64,000 nt of DNA from Trema orientale. Its lineage: Eukaryota > Streptophyta > Magnoliopsida > Rosales > Cannabaceae. The stretch's first letter is position 1. The number at the start of each line of letters is the position of its first letter. The position numbers and the translations under genes are program-made. The stretch spans positions 419,956-483,955 of the forward strand of contig JXTC01000056.1 in NCBI GenBank assembly GCA_002914845.1, in the 5' to 3' direction. This document shows, piece by piece, positions 23,405 to 36,732 of this stretch. Below the pieces are notes generated by a model that saw only the letters and a program-made list of their open reading frames with translations, ran no database searches and was not told where the DNA came from.

Positions 23405-26400
23405 CTTTCCAGCCTAATGGCAGGGAGTGGGACTTCGGCCATCTCCTATAGGACCTGGGTTCAAAAACTCACCTGCGTGCCTTGTTTTGGCTTTTTTTTT
23501 TCTCTTCCTTAATTTCATTATTTTTCATTTTAAATTTTTTAAAATTACTTTTTTTTCAAACCCTTTTTCCTTTTTTTCCCTACTCTTCCCATTATATTTG
23601 CTTTTCTTATTTGATTTTTTTTGGAAATAAAATATTTTTTATTTATTTTATTATTGTTATAGAATTGTTTTTCCTATTCCTCCCATTATAATTTTCTCTT
23701 ATTTAATTATTTTTTTGGAATAAAATATTTTTTATTTTATTTTATTATTGTTATAGAAAATGAAAATGTTTGTTTCTCATGTAACTGAGAAAAATTGGTT
23801 ATTGGTTTCTCATTATTTAGTTTCTTAAGTAATTGAGAAACTAATTTGGTATGTACTCCAAACTACTCAATACTAATTTAGTTTTTCTAATTTCTATAGT
23901 AATCAGTTATAAATATTAGTTATATTGGTTTCTAGTAACTACTCGAAACCAACTTGATTTCTACTCAAAACTACTCAATACCAATTTGGTTTGGTTTCAA
24001 AAATAGTTATAAACAATTTTTTTTTTTTAGGAAAATGCATTAGTTTGAACTAAAAATATTTTCATTTTTTTTATATTATTATAAAAAATAAGAAACCAAT
24101 ATAGTTTCTCAGATTGAATCAGAGAAACTAATGTGGATTCTCATGTTGAATCTGAGAAACCAAAATTGGTTTCTTAATTAACTGGGAAACCAATTTAATT
24201 CTGACTCAAAACTACTTAATACCAATTTGAGTTTTCTATTTTATATAATAATCAGTTATAAATATTGATTACCCAAATTGATGTTTAGTTACTACTAGAA
24301 ACCAATTTAATTTCTACTCGAAACCAATTTAGTTTCTACTTAAAACTACTGAATACTAATTTGATTTTAATGATACCAAATTAGTTTGAACTAAAAATAT
24401 TTTTTTTTTATTTTATTATTATTGTAGAAAATAAGAAATCAATATAGCTTCTCAGATTGAGTCAGAGAAACCAATGTAGTTTCTCAGGTTGAATTTGATC
24501 AAGTAACTGGAAAACAAATTTAATTTCTACTCAAAACTATTCAATACAATTTGGTATTTCTATAATAATTAGTTACAAAAATTGGTTACACAAATTGGTG
24601 TTTGGTTAATACTTGAAACCAGTTTAGTTTCCACTCGAATACTAATTTGATTTCTACTCAAAACTACTGAATACTAATTTGATTTTGAGGATACCAAATT
24701 AGTTTGAACAAAAATATTTTTTGTTTTATTTTCTTATTATTATAGAAAATGAGAAATCATATTTGGTTTCTCAGGTTGAATCGAAGAAACAAATATGGTT
24801 TCTCAGGTTGAATCTGAATTGGTTTCTTAAGTAACTTAGAAACTTATTTAATTTCTACTCAAAACTACTCAATACCAATTTAGTTTTTATAGTTTCTATA
24901 GTAATCAGTTACAAAGATTGGTTACCTAAATTGGTTTCTTATAATAGAAAATGAGAAACCATTACCTAAATTGGTTTCTTATAATAGAAAATGAGAAACC
25001 ACATTTGGTTTCTCAGGTTGAATCGAAGAAACTAATGTAGTTTCTCAGATTAGTAACTTGGAAACTAATTTGATTTCTACTCAAAGTTACTCAATACCAA
25101 TTTAGGTTTTCTAGTTTCTATAGTAATCAGTTACAAAGATTGGTTACCCAAATTGGTTTCTAGTTAATATTCGAAACCAATTTGGTTCTACTTGAAACTA
25201 ATTTGGTTTCTACTCAATACCAATTTGGTTTCAAGAATAGCCATAACTATTTTTTTCTTAGGAAACCAATTTAGTTTGAACAAAAAATATTTTTTTTATT
25301 TTATTTTATTATTATTATAGAAAATGAGAAATCACATTTGGTTTCTTAGGTTGAATCGAAGAAACTAATGTGATTTCTTAGGTTGAATCTGAGAAACTAA
25401 TTTGATTTCTACTCAAAACTGCTCAATACTAATTTGGTTTTTCTAGTTTCTATAGTAATTAGTTACAAATATTGGTTACCCAAATTGGTTTTTAGTTATT
25501 ATTCGAAACCAATTTGGTTTTTACTCAATACCAATTTAGTTTGGTTTCAAGAATAGACATAACCATTTTTTTTTAAAGAAGCCAAATTAGTTTGAACTAA
25601 AAATATTTTTATTTTATTTTATTTTATTATTAGTAAAAAAAATGAGAAACTAATGCGGTTTCTCAAGTAACTGAGAAATCAATTTGATTTCTACTCAAAA
25701 TTACTCAATATTAATTTTGTTTTTCTAGTTTTTATAGTAATCAGTTATAAAGATTGATTACCCAAATAAATTTCTGGTTTCTACTCAAAACTAACTGGGT
25801 TTTTACTCAACACTACTCAATATCAGTTTAGTTTTTGCTTTTAAGATTGGCCATAACCAAAATTTTCCTTAGGAAACTAAATTAGTTTAAACTAAAAACT
25901 AATTTTGTTTCTAGTTTTTATTTCTTAATTCACTATTGGATTATAACAACGATACCAAATAGTTGGAAACTAATAATAAAAATAGTTTATAGTTTCTAAT
26001 ATTAGTAAATAGTTTCCTGCAACTACAAGGGTAACTAGAGCCTAGTATTATTAATTTGTTTATGAGTTTTTGGTAACCATATTGGTTTGACAAACAAATA
26101 CTTTTTTTATTACTATATTTAGTTTCTTTGACAACCAGATTGGTTTTTCAAATTATTTCTCAATCGTACGGTTTTTTAATAAGCACAGTTCTTTAATAAG
26201 CTTAAATGGTTGATTGAAAATGGAAAAAAGAAACAAAAACAAAAAAGTCTAAAAAAGAAAAAGTAATAAGGTTTAGTGTGAAAAAAATGAATTTAAAAAA
26301 AGAAAACTAAATAAACGAAAGAAAAAAAAAAAGAAGAAAATGTGAATCTTAGGGAGCTTCAATGGTGCATTAAAAATAAAAGGAGAAGAAAAACTTTAAA

Positions 26401-26612
26401 AACAACAAAGATTAAAAAAAAAGATGAGTAATAAGGTTCAATGGAAAAAAAAAAAGAAAGAAAATGAATTTTAAAAATTGAATTAGAAAAGAGAAAATGA
26501 AAATATGAATAAATAAAGGAGTGAGACAAAACGTAGATAAAGTCAAGATGAATAGAATCAAACCCAAGTCTCAAATTTTGAAGTGCTCTAGCCCAACCAT
26601 TTTAACCAACTT
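23405..26612. repeat. Block of ~300-340 bp tandem repeats rich in GAAACC/GGTTTC palindromes
   Basis: From about 23740 to 25960 roughly seven diverged units repeat. Each has a T/A-rich stretch with TTATTATTATAGAAAATGAG, GGTTTCTCAGGTTGAATC, ATTTCTACTCAAAACTACTC, TATAGTAATCAGTTACAAA and TAGTTTGAACTAAAAATATT in that order. The last module recurs near 24048, 24387, 24692, 25280, 25588 and 25888. Near-perfect palindromes of the form GAAACCAATTTGGTTTC recur throughout. The block is bounded by two inward-facing tRNA-like stretches: 23408-23475 (plus strand, ending GGGTTCAAAAACTC) and about 26540-26612 (minus strand, ending GGGTTTGATTC). No coding capacity was seen. Confidence 0.75.
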
Positions 26613-27239
26613 ATGTTTTGGTTTATTTATTTTACTTTTTAATTAATAAACCTTTTTCAGAGATAGAGGAATTTAAAATTTTGCCATCACACATTAGACC
26701 GTATAAATGGAAATATTTTCCCATAGATCATGCGGAATATTACTTACTTTTTATAGGTCGTATTTTGATAAATATTTTCAAAAAAATCATATAAAATGTC
26801 ATTTTCCAAAAGTTTTTGGTACTTTAGGCGTGAAACTCTGTAAGAAGCCTTAAAAAATTGAAAAATACGTAAATACCTGTTTTCTTGAACATATTTTCAT
26901 TAACACTTATTTTTATTTTTATTTCATAAATATCTATTTTTATACTTTGTTTTTAGAAATATACAACTCAGGGATTTTATACATGAAATGTGTACCATCA
27001 TGAATAAAACTTATAGCTAAAAATTGGAATACATTCCAAAATATGTAACACATGTATGAATTTACACTGTAAATATAAATCATAAGTGAATTTACATTGT
27101 AAGTCTATACCACTTATATTTTATATATGAAATGTAAACCTAAAAAACGTTTGGAAGAATGAAAAAAAAACGAAACGTGTATGTTTGAAATATAAGGCAC
27201 AGAAACAGGTATTTGGTGTAAATTTCTCTTAAAAGAATA
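26613..27239. other. AT-rich spacer upstream of eL38
   Basis: No gene seen. It contains weak echoes of the preceding hairpin block (AAATATTTTCAAAAAAAT and similar near 26770) and then ordinary AT-rich sequence up to the eL38 promoter. Confidence 0.55.
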
Positions 27240-27240
27240 A

Positions 27241-27366
27241 AGCCCAGTCTGAAGGGCCCAAAATTGGGAATGTAAGCCCATCAATTGATTCGTGAACCAG
27301 CAAGAGGGACAAAATCGTCAATCAAAAAGTTAAGACCTAGGGTTCGTAAACCCTAGAAATATATAC
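27241..27366 (+). promoter_or_regulatory. Ribosomal-protein-type promoter of eL38
   Basis: Site II-like elements (AGCCCA 27241, GGGCCCA 27254-27260, AGCCCA 27275) lie upstream of a telo-box AAACCCTAG (27348-27356) and a TATA-like AAATATATAC (about 27357-27366). The coding start is at 27441. This combination is characteristic of plant ribosomal protein and ribosome-biogenesis genes. Confidence 0.65.
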
Positions 27367-27440
27367 TTGGGACTCAGAACATTCTCCTCCTAGTGCTTCA
27401 GAGGATTTGCTTCACCGGGTCTTCTTCAGATCGAACAAAA

Positions 27441-29009
<1,569 letters not shown>

Positions 29010-29886
29010 AGAGTTGGCTTTGGCTTGTGATTCGTAATTGCAATGAAATCTTTATTATGTACTTTGGGAATTTTGAAAACTTCATTTCTAAATGTTGAAG
29101 ATTTTGCCTTAGTTGTTATGGATTTATTGGTGACCTTGGTAGCTTGTGTGGTATTCATGTGTAGACCTCAAGTGTTTCAGCATAGTACTTAATGTATTAA
29201 TGCAGCGTTTGAATGTTTATTTCGTGCCGGATGTGATTACATAGATATACAACCGGTAGTCTGGAAAGAATGTTCTACCCTTAATTGAGGTGTAAGCCTG
29301 TGTTTATGTGCTGAAACATGTAGGTTTCTAAGCCATTATGAAGAAGGGGAAGTCATGAATATGGAGACGCTAGTGTTAACCATTGTGGTTTATGGAATTG
29401 GGTTGAGGTTCTTTAAACTTGGTCTCGTGATAACTTTTACGAGTTATAACACACGCGGTCTTGTGGTAAAGTCTCACTTGACACGAGCTTATGGCTTAGT
29501 CTATTTTCGGCAACCAGATCGTCTTTCTATTTTCGGTTTTATTAGTTGTCCATTTGAGTATATTTTGTCACATTATTTAATTAGAATAGTCGCATTTTTT
29601 TAAAGGAAAATAGAAAGAGTAAATAAATATCTATTAATGAATTATATTTTCTTTTTTGACCTTAAATAATTTAAGGTTTTTTTCCCCAATTATGTAGATT
29701 ATTGTCATATTGACGTCATTTTTGACGATTTAAGAGGGTTTGTTGATCATTTCTTCCCACCTACGTCTTCTTCAACCTCTCTTCAAACTAGTGAGCGCTG
29801 GGTTAAGTTTACGAGAGGTTCAAGAAGAAATAGAGCTAGAGAAATGGTGCCCTCAAAACTGTTCTGAACTTGAAATACTATATTAT
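29010..29886. other. 3' flank of eL38 and spacer
   Basis: The first few hundred bases probably hold the 3' UTR of eL38. No other gene was recognised; the ORF at 29355-29603 has no family features. Confidence 0.5.
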
Positions 29887-30135
29887 GGTTGGCAGTCCGG
29901 TAGGTTTTTTTTTTTTTTTTTATTTTGCCTATGTGTAGGTATTTTTTTTTAGCCATTGGATCATCATCTAATAATGATCTAACGGTTAAAATGAGATGCA
30001 TAAAAAGACGTGCATCATTAATGTTTTTTCTATCTCCTACTTTTTAATATAAAAAAATGTGTAAAAAAAAATTTCATTAGTCCAATTGATACTTATGCAT
30101 AGGTAAAAAAAAAAAAAATACCTACTGGATTGGTG
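29887..30135 (+). mobile_element. MITE family 2, copy B
   Basis: It shares the termini (GTTGGCAGTCCGGTAGG... and ...CCTACTGGATTGGTGC) and the inner modules with copy A: AGCCATTGGATCATCATCTA and GACGTGCATCATTAATG. Confidence 0.75.
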
Positions 30136-30150
30136 CTCATATATTATATG

Positions 30151-30343
30151 GGTGGTTTATTTTTTAACCTATACATAAGTATGTATACTTTTTTAAAATA
30201 AAAAGTAAGAGAGAGAACATTAATGATGCACATCTTTTCATACATTTTATTATAATCGTTGAATCATCATTTAATGATAATCCAACGGTTAAAAGAATAC
30301 CTACATATAGGTAAAAGAAAAAAAAAATACTTATTGGATTGGC
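30151..30343 (-). mobile_element. MITE family 2, copy C (inverted)
   Basis: Same modules as copy B but in opposite orientation: CATTAATGATGCACATC is followed by TAATCGTTGAATCATCATTT, and the unit ends ATTGGATTGGC. Confidence 0.7.
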
Positions 30344-30356
30344 AATATATATATAT

Positions 30357-30607
30357 AGGTTACCAATCTAATAGATATTTATTTTTTTACCTATCTATAG
30401 GTAATTTTTTTTAGTTATTGGATCATATAATCTAACGGCTAGCATAATTTAGATAATTAGAAAAAAAATAATAAAAATAAATATTTAATATTTAGTATTT
30501 TTCTCTTTCCAACTTTTATAATAAAAAGACATGTTTAATGAATTTTAATTGTGCAAAATAATACTCATGGATAGATTAAAAAAAAAATAACTACTGGATT
30601 GGTGCCC
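30357..30607 (+). mobile_element. MITE family 2, copy D (diverged)
   Basis: Ends GGTTACCAATCTAATAGATA and CTACTGGATTGGTGC enclose TTATTGGATCATATAATCTA. It is the third copy within 720 bp, separated from copies B and C only by TA-rich linkers. Confidence 0.65.
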
Positions 30608-31449
30608 ATATATATACATATAGTATGTATTTGTGCTAAAAAAAAACGCTCATTGTTTTCTGGCTTTCTACGGAGATGTACGAAAAAATGCTCAAAATGG
30701 TGCCTGAAAGATTTGGGGGTAGGGGCAAATCATTATTGGTTTAAATTGTCAACAAACCTTCTTAAATTTAGGGGAAAATTGTTTGCATAGTCATAGGCAA
30801 ACTCGAGATAATCTACATAATTCAAGGAAAAGAATATACGAAACTCTTAATTTAAGTCCCTACTTTTTTATCATGTTATGGGCTTCTTGTTCTAGTAGCA
30901 AGTAGCTATAAATCTACACAACTAAAAATTTTGGAAATTAACATGTAATATAGTTACCCATAAGTGAAACCTAACCAATTGATAAATGCATTCTAAAATC
31001 TCATGCAAGTCTATTATTTTTTAAAATTTTTTGATTTAAAGTGTGGAGATTCGAACTTAAGATCCTTCAAATTAAGGGAAAATGTGGTTACTACTAAATT
31101 ATTATGCATACGACCACTTGTGGAACGTTTGTTAATTAAGAAAGAAATAACAAATTTCAAATTCTTGTGTTACTTAAATATTAAGGAGTTAATTCCTATG
31201 ATCCCTACTATAAAATTGGAAATTAGGTTCTAATCTAAAATTAGGTTCTAATCTAAGTATTTCTTTAAAAGAAAATTTGAAATGCCTTTAGGGGAACTGA
31301 TTTTGGAAAAAAAAAAAAAAAGTTGAAATTTAAGACATTATTTGGATGATGAAAGTGTTCATACGGTGATTCAGGACCTAATAGTTCTTTGCCGGTGTCA
31401 TGGTCCATATAGATTACTCCAACCAAATTCAACTTGCCTCTTTGAACCT
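30608..31449. other. AT-rich intergenic DNA
   Basis: No gene recognised. A small duplication (ATTAGGTTCTAATCTAA twice near 31222-31255) is present. Confidence 0.55.
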
Positions 31450-31584
31450 TAAAAAAAAGGGTGCGTCTACAGTATGGGCGCCCCTACGTAAGGCCTCTGT
31501 TTATACACACAGATTCCCATCAAACGGTGTATAAGCAGGGCATTACGTAAGGACGCTCCTATTATAGACGCCTCCTAAAAAAAT
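31450..31584. mobile_element. Mutator-type MITE, family 1, copy 3 (short)
   Basis: The body 31459-31575 (117 bp) runs from GGGTGCGTCTACAGTATGGG to ATTATAGACGCCTCC, with CAGATTCCCATCAAACGGTG in the middle. It lacks about 35 bp of the hairpin tip found in copy 2. Flanking 9-mers TAAAAAAAA and TAAAAAAAT match at 8 of 9. Confidence 0.8.
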
Positions 31585-32383
31585 ACATAAAAAAATAAAT
31601 ATTTCCCTCTTTGAAAAGCCAAATAGGACAAATTTCAAAGTAAATCAAAAGCAACAAAAATTGCGGCAAAGTTTAAGAAAATCTCGAATTTATAATTTTT
31701 CACACACAACATTATTCGATATTGAATACGACGCATCGGTAGGTACAACCTACTTCTTGAAAGTGAAGACAGAATTTATTTACTCTCTATAATTTGTTCA
31801 ACTAATTAATTAGTGGCTAAAATCTTAAAATTTCGATCGTCCATTTAATCTAATAATATAATATTAAAATGATATTTATGTGGAAGATGTTTGTGGTGGG
31901 AGGTAGTAAAGTAAGACCCCCTATTAAGAAACTAGTTAAGGAAAATTATTTGGAAAAAAAAAAAAAAAAAAAAAAGATGGTGATGCATGGAGTTGAAAGT
32001 TGATGGACTCCCAAACTGGCCCACTAAAATTGTTTAATAAAATCGTTAGGTTGACAACCAACTACGAAGTCTCCAAATAATGTAAGTCTAGTGTCTCACA
32101 AGTCACAAGGATGTGAAGGGAGGAAGGGAGTTGTGAAGAAAGGCATTTGGACCTCGGAAGGAATTATTATAAGAGAGATGCGTTTTACTTGTATGAATTA
32201 ATGTTTTTTCACTTATAGAGATGCGTTTTGGAAAACCGGGGAGGCCGATAAATCTGAATTGAATAATATAACATAAGGAGCATGTCCTAATATCAGTGAC
32301 GAATTTGTCTTGAGGTGAGTGGGGTACAACTTCTTGAAATTAGAATTTTATCTATCTCATATGGGTTGCTAATTTGTGTCATT
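31585..32383. other. AT-rich intergenic DNA
   Basis: No gene recognised. It includes a pure A tract at about 31955-31975 with no matching flanking duplication seen. Confidence 0.55.
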
Positions 32384-32570
32384 TGGCCAACGAAAATTTA
32401 ATGTGTATATTTTTTTATAGTAAAAAATAAAAGATAGAAAAAGTATTAATGATGCACGTCTTTTCATGTACCTTATTATAGTCGTTGGATCATTATTAGA
32501 TGACGATCTAACAGCTAAAAAAAAATACCTACCCATAGGTAAAAGAAAAAATGCCTACTGGATTGGCAAC
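32384..32570 (-). mobile_element. MITE family 2, copy E (inverted, partly eroded)
   Basis: TATTAATGATGCACGTC, TAGTCGTTGGATCATTATTA and CTACTGGATTGGCAACC identify the family. The left terminus (GGCCAACGAAAATTTAATG) is diverged. Confidence 0.65.
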
Positions 32571-32750
32571 CATTTTAAAATATTATAATTATTTATTTAC
32601 TTGATTTTTTTCACTTTAATTTTACTTTCTTAAGATAAATTTACTTATTAATTTATTATAGAAATTCATTGAAAGATATTATCTATGAAGTAACTATTTA
32701 ATATTTTATAATATATTTTGGTTAAAAAAATTAACTAATCTTATTAATTC

Positions 32751-35660
32751 AAGTCAATTTCATTTCAAAGAGAGAAAAAAAAGAGAGAGAGGGAAGAAAC
32801 GATAATAGTTGTACCTATTCACATTACAATTTATGTAGATTTGATTTAATGAGGCCTAAACAACGGCCCCTCCTGTCAGATACATTTAACATTACTCTGA
32901 ACCAAATCTCATATCTAGGGAGTTGTAGATAAAACTAACAATTACAGCATTAACCTAACCCCAATTATTTTTTTTTTCACTTATTTCAATGTGGGACAAA
33001 GTTTCCACTTTTAAAAGCGAGGAATCGGGCCTGTTTGCGCGTGTGCCATCTCTCTTGCCATTGATGATAGTGGATGGAGTGTATGGCACATTGAATGACC
33101 GCTGATTATATGTAGTGGGTGAAACAAAACCGGCCGTACGAAACTGTTCTTTCTCGGGTCTTGAGGGTCACCCCCAAATCTTGCGAATGCCAAAATCGTT
33201 CACTCTCTCTCGATCTCTTTGTCTCCACCACCGTGAACCATCACCATGACCTTTAGGTACTTTTCAGTAAGTTTCTGTACCTATATACGAGGATTTGTGG
33301 ACTTATCTCTGTTTGTTTTATATTATCATAATGAGTTTGACTTTCTAAAAGATCTCTTCATATCATTTATATTATTCACTATTTGATCTTTATTCGCATT
33401 AAACTTGGTATTATAAAACTCTTTGTGGGTGATTACCATGTGAATCTCTCTATGGATTATTTCTTTCTCTTGTGATTTTTATTTGCTTAATGTTTGCTAA
33501 GTTGTCCGAAGGGGTGAGAAAAAAAAGTTGTTTATAATTTAGTTTGACCCGTTTCCATGGCCACTCTATGAATATGAAACCAGAGAGACTCAGAGAAAGC
33601 AACCAAGACCCGAAGCATCAATTTCACAGAAAATTAATCGTTTCTCATGAGCATAACCGTCCGTGACTTCAAGCTTTAAGATCAAAAACACCATTAGAGT
33701 TGAAGAGTGAAATTGGGTGCATGTTTCTGGGTTTGTTTCATTTATGATTTTTTTCCCCCCTTAAGTTCGGTAATTTTAAAAACGGCATCATCGCCGAGGG
33801 ATCGGGATCACAATCTTGCCCGTGTTCAATATCATTTATCATTATCGTCCTCAACTATTCTAAAAAAATATCCAGTTCCAGGTATGATAGGGGATTTTGA
33901 TTCATTTCCCTTTCTTTTCAGTTTTTATTCTCCTTCATTGTTTTATTTCTATTGTTTTGTTTTATTTTCTTTTGCCTCTAGTAAGGTATATTTTATGATG
34001 CTTGATTATTCTAGGCATCCAAATGATTGATGGAATTTCGTCAATTTTTTATTTTACTTTTCCTTTAACATATTGGGTTTCCTCCAATTTGGTTGGATTA
34101 AGATTTGGTGTTGTCTTACACTGAAAAAAGATTTCGTATTGGTCTTTGTTTTTGGATTTTGTGGATGGGTATGTTTATAGAAATTAGTTCTTTTAAACGT
34201 TGGAATTAATAAATGATTTAATAGAATAATTTTCTGATGAGAAAGTCACGTAGAATTTGATACCAAAGATTGGATTCGTGTACTTTCAACCATATAGATT
34301 ACTTTAAACTTAAACCCAGAATTGTTGAATGAATTACCAACAATAAAAGTTAATGCTCCAACTTTTTGCTGACTTCAATAGACGATTACCATAATGGGAC
34401 TTTTATATGAATAATCCTACATTGAGATGTTCTTTATCTCTCCTCGATGGGACTTTATATTTTTCCACAATGGAACTTTTATATCTCCCCACGATGGGAC
34501 TTTTATATCTCCCCACGATGGGACTTTTATATCTCTTCACGATGGGATTTTGAATAACTTCTAATCGTCTGGGGAAAAGGATGAAATGTTTTCATCTTCT
34601 TGAAGGAAAACAAGTGAGAACTAACTAATGGCAAAACAGATTGTCTGTTGTTCAAGTGTCCCTCAATTTTTGTAAGTATTTCTTTAACTTCAATTCTATT
34701 GAAAGTTACTACAATTATTGGTTTCGTATATTTCTTTTATTTTGCTCCCAATAAATACCTCTCATCTTTTGATGTTCTTACTATTCCTGAATTTATATCA
34801 GATACTAGTTTTGAGTTTTCCTTTTGATTTTCTTAGGACTTCGACACCGCATACAATATAATGATATATCTCACATGAATTGGCTATTTGGAATATTAAT
34901 AGGGGATACTTTTCTTATATCCTATCATTTTACAAGTATTACAATTTTAGCAATTATAATTTGCATGACCTTTAGAGAATTGTAGTTTTATGTGTTTATA
35001 ATGAGTTTATAGATATGACAAATTCTAATGATTAATAAGACTATTTACAAGATTTTTGGTAGAATATGGAGGTCGGAGTTGACTATCAAAATAGTGTCTT
35101 TCCTTTTCTTATTAATTGGTAGAATACGGAGTCGTAGGTCGGTTTTTTTTTTTTTTTTTTTTTGAGAAAAAAAGAAGAAGAAGACCGAAGGAGGGAGACG
35201 TGTAGTTCTCCCCCTTCGGAAAGCTGCTCTACACTACATGTGTTTGCATCTACTGAAGAGCAATAAAGTTCGCGAATATCTGGTACTCTTGCTCACAATT
35301 CAAGAAAGATGCTCATGATAGTTATGTTGTAAATGTTAGGCGAGGAGGCTTCATGAGTTGGGATTCTCCTATAAGGTCAGGGATGTTGGCCTAAAATCTC
35401 CTATTTTAGGAGTCGAATGCATTGACGACTGTATACTGTTGTTGGGTGCATTTAGCTTTTTTTCCTTTTTTCCTAATATCGTGGTCAACCTTTTATATTT
35501 GGTTTGGCTATGATAATTAGAGGAGTGGAGAATTAGCTTATATTTTGGAGGAATCATTTCTGTTTCTTCCACTTCAAACTGTTATTGTAAACAACACCTT
35601 TTATAATAACAGTTTTGTTTGACCTCAAAAAAAAAAAAAAAAAGTCAATTTCATTTCAAA
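32751..35660 (+). mobile_element. 2.87-kb retroposed non-coding unit with 19-bp target duplication
   Basis: AAGTCAATTTCATTTCAAA occurs at 32751-32769 and again at 35642-35660. Directly before the second copy is an A tract of about 18 nt (from 35626). A long exact direct repeat plus a 3' A tail is the signature of LINE-type target-primed insertion. The body (32770-35641) contains no ORF above 107 codons and no reverse-transcriptase or endonuclease motif that I can see. It contains a minisatellite (34389-34555) and an internal poly-T tract (about 35143-35163). It may be a retrocopy of a long non-coding or unspliced transcript, or the 3' part of a non-autonomous retroelement. Confidence 0.75.
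34389..34555. repeat. 24-bp minisatellite
   Basis: Five to six units of CCCACGATGGGACTTTTATA type occur, including two adjacent perfect copies at about 34486-34533 and diverged units at 34389, 34440, 34464 and 34535. It lies inside the retroposed unit. Confidence 0.85.
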
Positions 35661-36732
35661 ATATATTAATTAAACACAGAATTTTGAGTTGTGTTGCGTT
35701 TCAAATTGCCATCCTAAATTCACAGTCTTTTATTTATCTTTTCAAATATATTTTGGTATGCTCCCACTCAATTATTGTTATTTTTTATCCCTACATATTT
35801 ACTTGTGATATCCTCACATTTAGTATTTAGGTTACTTGCCTTTTATTCTTTCTCAAAGCCCTATAGCTTCCATAGATTTCTTTTTCCCCTCTCTCATTTA
35901 TTTATTTACTTTTTATTTTCACTAATTTTTATCAAATTTTTGCTTGTTTTGGCTTTATTAATTAACAAATAGCGTATCTTTTTCTTTTTTGCTGGAAAAG
36001 TAACAATTAGCATATCAAAGTATGTAAAATAATTCCTTCAAAAAAAATTTGTAAATTATGTTTATCAATAAATTATTGTAGAATTTATAGAATTAATAAA
36101 ATTTGAGGGGAAAAAAATATCACAAAATTGTTTTGGCTTCATTAATCAACAACAGCATATATATTTCTTTGTTTGGCTGAAAAAGTAACAATTAGCGTAT
36201 CAAATTATGCAAAATTAAGTTTATCAATAAATTATTGTAGAATTTTTGGAATTAATAAGTTTGGGGAAAAATGATTATTTGGATGTGAAATTCTTTTTTT
36301 CTTTTTATTTTTTTCTCATTATTTTAATTGTATACATTTGAATAAAATTGACAGTAAGTTTATCATAGAATACAAATTTAAAATTACTAATCAGAATACA
36401 ATAGAATCTTATTAATAAGTGTTTAAATCCTTTCTTATATGATTTTTTTAATTTATTACTAATCTGTAATGGAATGAGTGGAAAGGAAATATAGAGGAAA
36501 GAGAATGGAAGAGAAGTGGGGAAGGTTACGATTCCATTTCCTCTACGATTTAATTATTATATAAACATATAAAAGGGAAAACCATTCCCAATCTCTTTCT
36601 TTTTTCCTGACCACTCCATTACGGATAGTAAACATATCCAAAATTCTTGCTCTTGTCATCCCCGTTGCAATAAAGTCTTAGATTCATTACTAGAAAATAA
36701 AGTCAGCACTGCAATGGTTACGAGTACTAATA
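35661..36732. other. AT-rich intergenic DNA
   Basis: No gene recognised. A diverged internal duplication (GGCTT.ATTAAT.AACAA and AAAGTAACAATTAGC.TATC, around 35950-36060 and 36131-36250) is visible. Confidence 0.5.

Noticed and set aside
26359-26574. 71-codon minus-strand ORF rich in Phe/Ser
   Set aside because: It is translation of an A/T-rich tract at the edge of the repeat block.
31955-31975. A tract as the tail of a retroposed insertion
   Set aside because: No matching direct repeat was found upstream of it within reach.
33060-33115. Possible C/D-box snoRNA (TGATGA ... CTGA)
   Set aside because: The boxes are only about 40 nt apart, there is no terminal stem, and no guide match could be tested.
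33707-34030. 107-codon ORF, the longest in the retroposed unit
   Set aside because: Low-complexity Phe/Ser-rich composition, no motif, and no upstream or downstream exon. Probably chance.
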